Below the pieces are notes generated by a model. The model searched no databases. It had not been told where the DNA came from and was given only the letters and a program-made list of their open reading frames with translations. From NCBI GenBank assembly GCA_964344625.1, contig CAYFNZ010000025.1:1-17499 (forward strand): a stretch of DNA of 17,499 bases. The letters run 5' to 3'. Below, piece after piece: positions 8,026-15,035 of the stretch (its first letter is position 1; each line of letters begins with the position of its first letter). Origin of the DNA: JAAYEL01 sp964344625. Its GTDB lineage: Bacteria; Bacillota; Clostridia; Tissierellales; Peptoniphilaceae. A program made the position numbers and the translations under genes.

Positions 8026-11000
8026 GGTTAACTCCTAGGATTTCAAGTAATTCCTCTTTAGATAAGGCTTTAAGGTTTCTATAATTATTATTCTTAAACT
8101 TACATATGGTTTTATATGGACAATAACCACACGGACTCTGATCATTAAGCCTATATGGTTTAGCTTCAATATCCCCTGATTTTATCTCGTGAATGCTATT
8201 TTTTATTATTTGATTAGATCTTTCAAAGATATTTTCAAAGGCATTTTCCCCGATTATATTTGTCTGCTTCCTGTAGTCTTTTAATCTCGTGTCAATATAA
8301 ACCAGGCTTGAATTTGGTCTGGAATCTTCCATAAAGCTAGAATCACTCCTTGAAAGAACAAGAGGATTATCTATTAAAATCCCATCTAACCTGTGCTTAT
8401 TCATCACTGCTGTCTCCAAGTTTTTATCTTGACCTAGGCTTCTAAACTTATGATTAAGCTTCATGTAAAATGCTCCCAGGGGACTTGCATCTTGGATTCT
8501 TGTAACAGTATATAGGTAAACCATCAATTGAAGGTCTAGACCGTAGTAGAGTCTTAATAGGTCAAACTTCTTGTTGCCGGTTTTATAGTCTATGACCCTA
8601 AAGTATTTTCTTCCATCAACCTCGTATTGGTCAACCCTATCTATAATCCCCTTCATGTCATAAATTTTGCCATCAACTTCATATTCTAGTCCTGGAAACA
8701 AGGCGTAGCTATCCTTGCTATATAGGGCTTCAGTAAAGGTCTTATCCGGCATCATCATCTTGTATTGCTTGTTTAGCGCATACAATGACACTCCAAGCAT
8801 GGACTTTAGATTTCCTATATAGAATTTATTCTTTGCATCTTCTAATTGGTATTGGGAAATATTTTCTAAAACAGCTTGGTCAAGGTCTTCATTTATGACA
8901 TCTTCGAGCTCTTCTAGACTTTCAAAATCATTTTGTGCATACTTAGTGATAAATAAATCAGCAGACTTGTGGGCAATATTTCCAAAACTCAAGGGGTCCA
9001 TGTTAAAGCTATCATCCTGTCTAGGCCTTAGGCCATAAGAAATAAAATGCTTATATGGGCAGCTAACAAATTGTTCAATCTGACTGATGCTTAATCTCTT
9101 ATCATCAGGAAATGCAAATTGTCTTGCATTTTCACTAAGCCTTGATTCTTGAGAAAGATACTTATCCCTAAGTCTAATTGAAGCAGCAATATTTTCATAG
9201 CTTTTATATCCTGAAATCTTGTCAATTAAGTCCAAGCAAAATTCTTTTTCCTCAGAGCTTATTTTTTTATCATTCAATATTCTTCTATAAGTCATAGGCA
9301 GATAATAGCTTAACTTTGATTTTGAATAAACATAATCCCTATAGTCATCATTATTTAGCCTGTAATTTTCGTTCTTAATTAAAGGCTTGATATAGGACAA
9401 GATGCTGGCTTCTTCCATGGCATTGTTGGACGAATTTACAAGGGAATAGCTAAAGCAAAGCTTAGAATTAGCTTTAGAAATAGCATTGTAAAGGGCAAAT
9501 ATATCCTTGTCTGCAAATTTTTTTCTGGTATTTTCAATTTCTATGCCACAGTCTATCAAAGAGTTTTTTTCTTCTTCTATTAAAAGGTCTGCACTTGTAT
9601 GGGCCTTAGGGAAAAAGATATTTGTCATGCCTAGGACATACAATTTTTCAATCTGATTGAACCTTGACCTATCTAGGTCCCCAACCACCACCTGGTCCTT
9701 GCTAGGTGGGACAATGCCTATCTTTATATCTGACATGGCTTCTTCAAGGTAATTTGAAAAGTCTTCAAAACTAATTAAAAGTTTCTCATCCACCTTGGAA
9801 AAATCGTCTAAGATACTTATAAATTTATTCCAAATAAGCCTATTTTCTTCAATTATGTCATTTTTTTCTACTTCGGATAATTTTTCTTCAAATTGTTTTA
9901 TCCTTAAAAGGGCATTTTCTAAGCTTATAAAGTTATAAATCTTTTTGCAATAGGACATAAGACTGTCCTTTTTATTTCTACGATTTGTGATCTCTTGTAT
10001 GGATGAGCCAAAATCTGAAATTGACTTTATAAATATGTTTCTAATCCTATTTGAGATTTCAAAGTTTTCCCTGTCCTCTTCTTCATATTTTTTATTCTTG
10101 TTTAATTTCTTTTGGTCAAAATCAAAATACTTGTCCTGGAAAATCATGTTGCCAATTATTCGTCTTTGAGCTAAAAAATTTTGAAAGATGTTGAGTTCGT
10201 ATTGATCTAGCTCAAAAAATGAATGTTTTAGATATGAAACTATATAGTCATGGCTGAAATTAGAGCCTAACAAGGCTACTGCTGATTTAATGTATTTTGC
10301 AATTGGATTTTCTAAAAGATCCCTGTGGGTGTCCATAAAAAAAGAAATTCCATTTAGGTTAAATTGCCTTTTTATCTTGTCATAGTATTCATCTGTATCA
10401 GTAACAAGAACGGCTATATTGTTATACCTAAGCTTATTTAGATAAATATCCTTGTTGATATTTATAGCAAGCATTTCACATTCTTCTTCAGTATTTTTGT
10501 ACCTATTGATATGAATGTCGGACAAGGCCTTATTTTCATCAAGTTTTCCTGGCTTCTTATATGAAAAAATATTCCTTAATAAGTAGTCTATTTGAGGATT
10601 CTCATGATCATCATTTTCTAGGATCTCAAATTCTAAATTCATATCATCCATAGCCTTTATAAAGCTTTTTGATACTTCAAAAACTTGTCCGTCATCAAGG
10701 CTTGCTTCACTAGGGGCGTTTGAATCCAAACTAGTTAAAAGTCTTTTGTCTATTGTGACGTTAATGGTAAGCTTATTTGATTTCCTATCCAGTTCTTTAA
10801 TAAATTCTAGCTCTTGTTTTGACATGCTAGAAAAAAGATCTACATAAAAGCTAATTTCCCTATAGTCTTCCATAAACTTTATTTTTTCTATGGCAAGATT
10901 TGTCCTATCATGGCTATCATAGGCTGACTTGTCAACAAGGTCTTGATAGGTTTTATAGATAAGTTGAATATCTCTAAGTTTATCCTTTAGCTCTTGCTTG

Positions 11001-11434
11001 TATGATGCTTGTTCATTGATATTTAAGAGCAAGTCTGGAGTGATTAAATTAGACTTAAGCACTTTTATAAAATCCAGGATTAATTCAGAAAAACCTTCTT
11101 TATTTAAAGATTTATCATAGACCTTAATTTGGTCCTTAACCTGATTTAGGGCAATTTTTAAGATTAATTTTTGAGAGGCTTCACTTAGAAAATTAAGCTT
11201 TAAGCCCCCCTGTTTTAAAAGTATTTCATTTATAATAGACCTAAAGCTTTTTACCTTTAGGTCTATAGTTGATTCAAATTTAAAATATTCAAATACATCT
11301 AACTCTGTACTCAAAGTAGATTGTTCTGGAACTATAAGGTAGACCCTCTTATTATTTTCTAGGTCCTGTCTTATATATTCGAACATTTTATTTTTATTAG
11401 AAAGAGAATTTCTTGATGCTATTAATTTCATCAT
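8018..11434 (-). CDS. addB: AddB, ATP-dependent nuclease subunit B
   Basis: A 1138-residue partner of AddA with a helicase-like N-terminus and a C-terminal nuclease. YLIVPEQSTLSTEL (31-44) is the characteristic AddB motif. The nuclease core is visible as MKGIIDRVDQY near 925 and VIDYKTGNKK near 950. The four iron-sulfur cysteines are present: one in FVSCPYKHF near 790 and three in CGYCPYKTIC (C-x2-C-x5-C) near 1100. Family members normally begin with a GRxGSGKT-like Walker A. Here the aligned stretch is IASRNSLSNKNK, with no glycine loop or lysine-threonine pair, so ATP binding by this subunit seems lost. Two tandem ATGs start the frame; GGAG lies 4 bp before the first and 7 bp before the second, so the true start may be 11431. 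It begins 9 bp after the ROK gene and overlaps addA. Confidence 0.94.
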   Translation of the reverse strand: MMKLIASRNSLSNKNKMFEYIRQDLENNKRVYLIVPEQSTLSTELDVFEYFKFESTIDLKVKSFRSIINEILLKQGGLKLNFLSEASQKLILKIALNQVKDQIKVYDKSLNKEGFSELILDFIKVLKSNLITPDLLLNINEQASYKQELKDKLRDIQLIYKTYQDLVDKSAYDSHDRTNLAIEKIKFMEDYREISFYVDLFSSMSKQELEFIKELDRKSNKLTINVTIDKRLLTSLDSNAPSEASLDDGQVFEVSKSFIKAMDDMNLEFEILENDDHENPQIDYLLRNIFSYKKPGKLDENKALSDIHINRYKNTEEECEMLAININKDIYLNKLRYNNIAVLVTDTDEYYDKIKRQFNLNGISFFMDTHRDLLENPIAKYIKSAVALLGSNFSHDYIVSYLKHSFFELDQYELNIFQNFLAQRRIIGNMIFQDKYFDFDQKKLNKNKKYEEEDRENFEISNRIRNIFIKSISDFGSSIQEITNRRNKKDSLMSYCKKIYNFISLENALLRIKQFEEKLSEVEKNDIIEENRLIWNKFISILDDFSKVDEKLLISFEDFSNYLEEAMSDIKIGIVPPSKDQVVVGDLDRSRFNQIEKLYVLGMTNIFFPKAHTSADLLIEEEKNSLIDCGIEIENTRKKFADKDIFALYNAISKANSKLCFSYSLVNSSNNAMEEASILSYIKPLIKNENYRLNNDDYRDYVYSKSKLSYYLPMTYRRILNDKKISSEEKEFCLDLIDKISGYKSYENIAASIRLRDKYLSQESRLSENARQFAFPDDKRLSISQIEQFVSCPYKHFISYGLRPRQDDSFNMDPLSFGNIAHKSADLFITKYAQNDFESLEELEDVINEDLDQAVLENISQYQLEDAKNKFYIGNLKSMLGVSLYALNKQYKMMMPDKTFTEALYSKDSYALFPGLEYEVDGKIYDMKGIIDRVDQYEVDGRKYFRVIDYKTGNKKFDLLRLYYGLDLQLMVYLYTVTRIQDASPLGAFYMKLNHKFRSLGQDKNLETAVMNKHRLDGILIDNPLVLSRSDSSFMEDSRPNSSLVYIDTRLKDYRKQTNIIGENAFENIFERSNQIIKNSIHEIKSGDIEAKPYRLNDQSPCGYCPYKTICKFKNNNYRNLKALSKEELLEILGVNHE

Positions 11435-11443
11435 TTTACTCCA

Positions 11444-12382
11444 TTAAATTACAAGTTTTGCCGCTCCATATATACCTGCATCATTGCCTAGACTAGCAAG
11501 TAAGAATTTCATATCCTTCATGGTTGGGAAGCATAAATTCTTAAATTCTTTTTGGATACCATTTATTAAAACTTCCCCTGAGTTTGATACTCCTCCACCA
11601 ATTACAAAGGCTTGAGGATCTATTATGGCGCTGATAATTGCAAGCCCCCTTGCAAGGTGGAAGTAGTATTCTTCAACTACTTGGGTTGCAATCTTATCCT
11701 TATTTTTATAGGCTTCAAAAATATCTTTTGCTAGAAAGCCGTCAATATCTCTTAAAACAGATTCTTCATCGTTCCTAAATAGGTGGTCATTAGCTAAGGA
11801 CTCTAAACCAGTAGCAGATGCCACTTGTTCAAAACACCTATGTCCACCACAACCACATGTTCTAGTAAGGGCATTTTCCAAAAATGGCATATGACCTATT
11901 TCTCCACCGGCTCCTGAATTTCCAGAAATTATTTTTCCATCGACAATTATTCCGCCGCCAACACCAGTTCCAAGAGTTACCATAACTATGCTGTCAAAGT
12001 CCTTAGCCGCTCCCTGCCAAGCTTCACCTAAGGCCGCCACATTGGCATCATTTTCAACAAGCACCTTATAAGGAAGTTTTTCTGCAAAATATCCCTTTAC
12101 ATCGACCCTTCCCCATCCTAGATTAACTGCAGTTTGAACGATAGACTTATTTAAAATCGCCCCCGGAATGCCAAGACCAATCCCTAAAAGATTGTCTTCA
12201 TTTAGTTCATGTTTATCTATGATTTTTAATAGGTGTTCATAGATATCATCTAATATATGTTTTCCTTCGTCTTCAACTCTTGTAACAATATTTGATTTAT
12301 CTAAAAGCTTACCTTGATCATTAAATAAGCCAAATTTCACACTTCTTCCACCTACATCTACACCAATTGCAAACTTTTCCAT
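11444..12382 (-). CDS. ROK-family sugar kinase (glucokinase-like)
   Basis: A 312-residue cytoplasmic kinase, probably phosphorylating glucose or an N-acetyl-hexosamine with ATP. IGVDVGGRSVKFG (about 6-18) is the phosphate-1 loop. VENDANVAALGE is the sugar-binding/catalytic block with the base Asp, and TLGTGVGGG is the phosphate-2 loop. GGEIGHMPF plus CGCGGHRCFE form the ROK signature and its zinc-binding His/Cys set. Length fits glucokinases of Firmicutes (about 310-320). A longer frame opens at 12400, but an AGGAGG ribosome binding site sits inside that extension, 6 bp before the ATG at 12382, which decides the start. There is no N-terminal helix-turn-helix, so this is a kinase and not a ROK repressor. 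It is the first gene of the unit carrying addB, addA and the C26 hydrolase. Confidence 0.92.
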   Translation of the reverse strand: MEKFAIGVDVGGRSVKFGLFNDQGKLLDKSNIVTRVEDEGKHILDDIYEHLLKIIDKHELNEDNLLGIGLGIPGAILNKSIVQTAVNLGWGRVDVKGYFAEKLPYKVLVENDANVAALGEAWQGAAKDFDSIVMVTLGTGVGGGIIVDGKIISGNSGAGGEIGHMPFLENALTRTCGCGGHRCFEQVASATGLESLANDHLFRNDEESVLRDIDGFLAKDIFEAYKNKDKIATQVVEEYYFHLARGLAIISAIIDPQAFVIGGGVSNSGEVLINGIQKEFKNLCFPTMKDMKFLLASLGNDAGIYGAAKLVI

Positions 12383-12420
12383 CCTTTGCCTCCTCGACAT
12401 ATGTATTTTCTATTGATGAT

Positions 12421-12429
12421 ATTATATCA
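12421..12429 (-). promoter_or_regulatory. Extended -10 promoter for the ROK-addB-addA operon
   Basis: The minus strand reads TGATATAAT, a perfect extended -10, 39 bp before the ATG at 12382. No good -35 hexamer is visible at 17 bp. It diverges from the queT promoter about 65 bp away. Confidence 0.65.
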
Positions 12430-12491
12430 TATTTATTTCTTCTGCTGTATAAACTAGACTTTGTAAAAAAACAAGTCACCTAAATTTGCTA

Positions 12492-12520
12492 TTGAATTTT
12501 ACTAACTTTTAGGCTATACT
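12492..12520 (+). promoter_or_regulatory. Promoter of the preQ1 riboswitch-queT transcript
   Basis: TTGAAT at 12492-12497 and TATACT at 12515-12520 are separated by exactly 17 bp. Predicted initiation near 12527 leaves about 15 nt before the riboswitch aptamer. Confidence 0.75.
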
Positions 12521-12541
12521 TACAAAGTATTTTATTTAATA

Positions 12542-12578
12542 AAAGTGTTTTACTTGGCACCCACTTTAAAAATCAAGG
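12542..12578 (+). promoter_or_regulatory. preQ1-I riboswitch aptamer
   Basis: The sequence folds as the compact H-type pseudoknot of the preQ1-I class. P1 is AAAGTG (12542-12547) with CACTTT (12562-12567). P2 is CTTG (12553-12556) with CAAG (12574-12577). The loop before the 3' strand of P1 carries the family's conserved ACCC, including the cytosine expected to pair with preQ1. The A-rich loop AAAAAT (12568-12573) spans the P1 minor groove. It lies directly upstream of queT, a known preQ1 regulon member, which strongly supports the call. It probably turns the gene off when preQ1 is plentiful. Confidence 0.85.
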
Positions 12579-12579
12579 T

Positions 12580-12603
12580 ATGCCTTTAACATGGCATTTT
12601 TTT
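12580..12603 (+). terminator. Riboswitch-controlled attenuator hairpin
   Basis: ATGCC (12580-12584) pairs with GGCAT (12593-12597) over an 8-nt loop, then seven Ts. AAGG at 12575-12578, part of it the 3' strand of P2, can instead pair with CCTT at 12583-12586 and break this hairpin. Ligand-bound P2 would therefore free the terminator. The stem is only 5 bp, so a translational contribution is also possible. Confidence 0.6.
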
Positions 12604-12623
12604 GTGCCAAAAAAGGAGAAAAT

Positions 12624-13127
12624 ATGAAAAAATTAAACACTTCTATGCTTGTTAAACAAGCTTTAATCGCTGCAGTTTATTTTACGTTAACAATTACTCT
12701 AAGCAATTTTTCTTATGGACCTGTACAATTTAGGTACACAGAGGTTTTAAATCTATTAGCATTTTTTAACCCAATCCACTCAATTGGAGTAACTGTTGGA
12801 GCATTTTTAGCAAACCTTTTATCTCCATTTGGCTTGTATGATGTAATCTTCGGAACATTACACACTGCTATTTCTCTATTCTTTATATCAAAAAGTAAGA
12901 ATATAATCATAGCAAGCTTGTGGCCAATGGTATTTTCATTTATTATAGGTTTCGAACTAAGCACCCTGGCTGGTATCGGCGCTTTTATTCCAATGACAGG
13001 ATCTGTAATGCTATCTGAATTTATCATCATGAGCCTACTTGCAGTTCCATTGTTTAAAATCTTAGAAAAAAATCCAGCCTTCCTGAAGGCTATAGAAGCT
13101 AATCAAAATATTATGAAGACATATTAG
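12624..13127 (+). CDS. queT: QueT, preQ1/queuosine-precursor transporter (ECF S component)
   Basis: A 167-residue integral membrane protein of the QueT family, the substrate-binding S component of an energy-coupling factor transporter for queuosine precursors (preQ1). The hydrophobic profile supports five to six helices (about 11-31, 42-65, 68-88, 92-110, 113-150). PVQFRYTEVLNLLAFF (34-49) and the HSIGVTVGAFLANLLSPFG region are typical family motifs. The frame can be read from 12591, but that extension runs through the attenuator hairpin, while AGGAGA at 12614-12619 precedes the ATG at 12624 at normal spacing, so the short form is used. It forms a monocistronic unit with a promoter, a preQ1-I aptamer upstream and a terminator downstream. 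The ATPase and EcfT subunits are not in the window and are presumably shared. Confidence 0.93.
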   Translation: MKKLNTSMLVKQALIAAVYFTLTITLSNFSYGPVQFRYTEVLNLLAFFNPIHSIGVTVGAFLANLLSPFGLYDVIFGTLHTAISLFFISKSKNIIIASLWPMVFSFIIGFELSTLAGIGAFIPMTGSVMLSEFIIMSLLAVPLFKILEKNPAFLKAIEANQNIMKTY

Positions 13128-13145
13128 TATATTCATTAGACAGAA

Positions 13146-13169
13146 AAAAGGAGCCCTTAGGCTCCTTTT
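13146..13169 (+). terminator. Terminator after queT
   Basis: AAAAGGAGCC pairs perfectly with GGCTCCTTTT around a CTTA tetraloop, 19 bp after the queT stop. The A-run before and T-run after would let it work in both directions. Confidence 0.88.
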
Positions 13170-13175
13170 GCGTTT

Positions 13176-13352
13176 TGCACCGTGGATTCCTCCTGTTACT
13201 TCTCCTGCTGCATATAAGTTTTCAACTGGTTTTCCATCCTTATTTAGGACTTGACCTTCAAGGGTTATTTCAAGACCGCCCATTGTGTGGTGAACTGTTG
13301 GTACACGAGGTGATGCATAGAAAGGACCTGTATTATAACTTGTTGATAATTT
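13176..13352 (-). pseudogene. Remnant of a fumarate-reductase-like flavoprotein subunit (C-terminal fragment)
   Basis: On the minus strand this stretch reads, from 13352, STSYNTGPFYASPRVPTVHH, then TMGGLEITLEGQVLNKDG, then KPVENLYAAGEVTGGIHGA. This is the C-terminal active-site and FAD-binding part of flavocytochrome-c/fumarate-reductase or urocanate-reductase-like proteins, in which HHTMGG and LYAAGE are landmarks. In intact members the last motif continues as NRLGGNA with about 25 more residues; here homology stops abruptly at the queT terminator. Upstream the frame meets TAA at 13353-13355, and the roughly 400-500 residues of the N-terminal FAD domain are missing. There is no ribosome binding site or plausible start. 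It is a dead fragment, conserved enough in codons to be a fairly recent loss. Confidence 0.85.
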
Positions 13353-13370
13353 TTAGTCAATTTCGTCATT

Positions 13371-13394
13371 AAAAAAGAGCCCGAAGGCTCTCTT
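13371..13394 (-). terminator. Terminator after murE
   Basis: On the minus strand AGAGCC-TTCG-GGCTCT is followed by a T-run. The stem starts only 1-2 nt after the murE stop codon, with a stable UUCG tetraloop. Confidence 0.88.
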
Positions 13395-14898
13395 AATTAT
13401 TCCTGTAGTCATAGGATTTTACTAATCTTGTAACTATAGATACATCATCTTCAATTACAACAATCTTTCCACCTACATTATCATGCTTGTCAGAACCTTT
13501 ACCCGCTATAAAAAGTAAAGTTTTCTCATAATTTGTTTCAAAAATATGTTCTATAGCATGAACCCTAGCAGAATGAACTTCGTATCTTTGATTATACTTT
13601 TTAATATAGTCAATCATATCTTGAGCTATCTGCTTGAATGGTCTAGAACCTGGATCATCAGGCACTATCATAACCATATCAGAATTTTTTGCAGCAATAG
13701 TTGACATATCCCTAAGCCTGGATTTAGCCCTGTCGCCTGGAACCCCAAATATTGATATAATCCTGTAGTCTGGATATGATTTTTTTATGGTCTCAAAGGA
13801 CTTTTCAAAACTCAAGCCATTATGGGCGTAATTTACCCAACATACTAGTTTTTCATCTTTAGTGGCTAGCACAGTGTTTCTGCCCTCAACCTCAGCATCC
13901 TCAAGCCCGTGAAGAATGGACTTGTCATCAACTCCCATAAAATGAGAAATATAGATGGCACATAAGGCATTTTCAATATTATAGTCACCTGGAAAATCCA
14001 AGCTGCATTTAAGCCTGGTATCATCATATACGGCTGTAAATTCAGATGTCATCTTGATATATTCAATATCCTCAGCATAGATGTCATCCTTACTTTCGTC
14101 TATGGAAAATGTTTTTCCTTCTATATTTCTTTCAGATAAATATTTTTTTACATCTTCAACCCTATCCATCTTAGAATTATAGATAAAGGTCTTAGAAATA
14201 TCCGCTAATTTCATTTTAGAATAGAAGTAGTCATCAAGGCTTGGATGCTCATTTTTAGATACATGGTCGTCTCCAAAATTCAAAAATGCCCCAATATCAA
14301 AATGGACGTTGTTTACCCTATCATATTTTAGAGCTTGTGAGGATACCTCTATTATCAGGAAGTCTAGACCTGCCCTGACTGCATTGTTTATATTTTTGTA
14401 AAGCGGTATAGCCTCTGGCGTGGTAAGACTTGACTCATAAGACCTTATCCCGTCATATGTATCTACTGTCGAGATAATCCCACATGGTTTTCTATCGTTT
14501 TTTTCAAGATAATTATCAAAAATCGATTTTAAAAACTTAACAGTAGTTGTCTTTCCTTTTGTGCCTGTGACCCCTATTATCTTTATTTTTTTATCTGGAT
14601 AATCAAAAAAATAAGCTGCGACTTCCAGCATAGCTTTTCTAATATCCGATACTATCAAAGCTTTGGCATCTAGGCCATAGTCTTTTTCTGCTACATAGGC
14701 ACAAGCCCCATTTTCAAGGGATTGTCTCAAGTATTCTTCCTTAAAAGCCACACCTTTGCAGAAAAATAGGCTGCCTGTTTCTATTTCTCGAGAGTCATAG
14801 GTTATGTCTTTGACTAATGTTTCATCATCTACATTTATTCCTTTAACTAAGAGATTTTTCTCCTTCAATAACTGACAAATTTCATTTAATTTTTTCAT
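13393..14898 (-). CDS. murE: MurE-type UDP-MurNAc-tripeptide ligase, divergent form
   Basis: A 501-residue cytoplasmic Mur ligase expected to add the third, diamino residue to UDP-MurNAc-L-Ala-D-Glu using ATP. Domain 1 is at about 1-100 with DSREIETGSLFF (35-46). The ATP loop is GVTGTKGKTTT (109-119). TTPEAIPLY (159-167) and IEVSSQALKYDRV (183-195) are MurE hallmarks, YFYSKMKL (224-231) contains the lysine expected to be carbamylated, and GDYNIENALCAI (304-315) opens domain 3. Several signatures are altered: LNFGDDH for the usual TNLxRDH, VNYAHNG for DYAHTP, and PDDPGSRP where the DNPR-type amino-acid-specificity loop lies. It may therefore be a MurE2-like branch, and the added residue (lysine, ornithine or diaminopimelate) cannot be stated. 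GAGGTG precedes the ATG. It stands alone, divergent from the arginase-family gene. Confidence 0.85.
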   Translation of the reverse strand: MKKLNEICQLLKEKNLLVKGINVDDETLVKDITYDSREIETGSLFFCKGVAFKEEYLRQSLENGACAYVAEKDYGLDAKALIVSDIRKAMLEVAAYFFDYPDKKIKIIGVTGTKGKTTTVKFLKSIFDNYLEKNDRKPCGIISTVDTYDGIRSYESSLTTPEAIPLYKNINNAVRAGLDFLIIEVSSQALKYDRVNNVHFDIGAFLNFGDDHVSKNEHPSLDDYFYSKMKLADISKTFIYNSKMDRVEDVKKYLSERNIEGKTFSIDESKDDIYAEDIEYIKMTSEFTAVYDDTRLKCSLDFPGDYNIENALCAIYISHFMGVDDKSILHGLEDAEVEGRNTVLATKDEKLVCWVNYAHNGLSFEKSFETIKKSYPDYRIISIFGVPGDRAKSRLRDMSTIAAKNSDMVMIVPDDPGSRPFKQIAQDMIDYIKKYNQRYEVHSARVHAIEHIFETNYEKTLLFIAGKGSDKHDNVGGKIVVIEDDVSIVTRLVKSYDYRNN

Positions 14899-14914
14899 CT
14901 TACACCTCGAATTA

Positions 14915-14923
14915 AGTATAACA
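14915..14923 (-). promoter_or_regulatory. Extended -10 promoter for murE
   Basis: The minus strand reads TGTTATACT, a TGn plus TATACT extended -10, 16 bp before the murE ATG. This implies a very short leader, with GAGGTG almost at the 5' end of the mRNA. Confidence 0.5.
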
Positions 14924-14982
14924 TAATAATATAAAGATTTTAATCAGAAGAAGATAAACATATATTAAATATAATTTCTAAA

Positions 14983-14991
14983 TGGTATAAT
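14983..14991 (+). promoter_or_regulatory. Extended -10 promoter for the arginase-family gene
   Basis: TGGTATAAT is a perfect extended -10, 44 bp upstream of the GTG start at 15036. The -35 region is weak. Confidence 0.65.
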
Positions 14992-15035
14992 AATTCAGAT
15001 AATAACTATACTTTCAAATAAGGAGATTTTATAAA

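Noticed and set aside
12383..12400. Longer ROK kinase start at 12400
   Set aside because: The extension contains the AGGAGG that serves the ATG at 12382, and the conserved nucleotide loop follows directly after that ATG.
12591..12623. In-frame N-terminal extension of queT starting with ATG at 12591
   Set aside because: It overlaps the riboswitch attenuator hairpin, has no ribosome binding site, and the family begins at the ATG at 12624, which has AGGAGA in place.
13062..13283. Minus-strand open frame of 73 codons as a complete gene
   Set aside because: It is the flavoprotein remnant plus noncoding terminator sequence and the end of queT read backwards; its start is an internal methionine of the ancestral gene.
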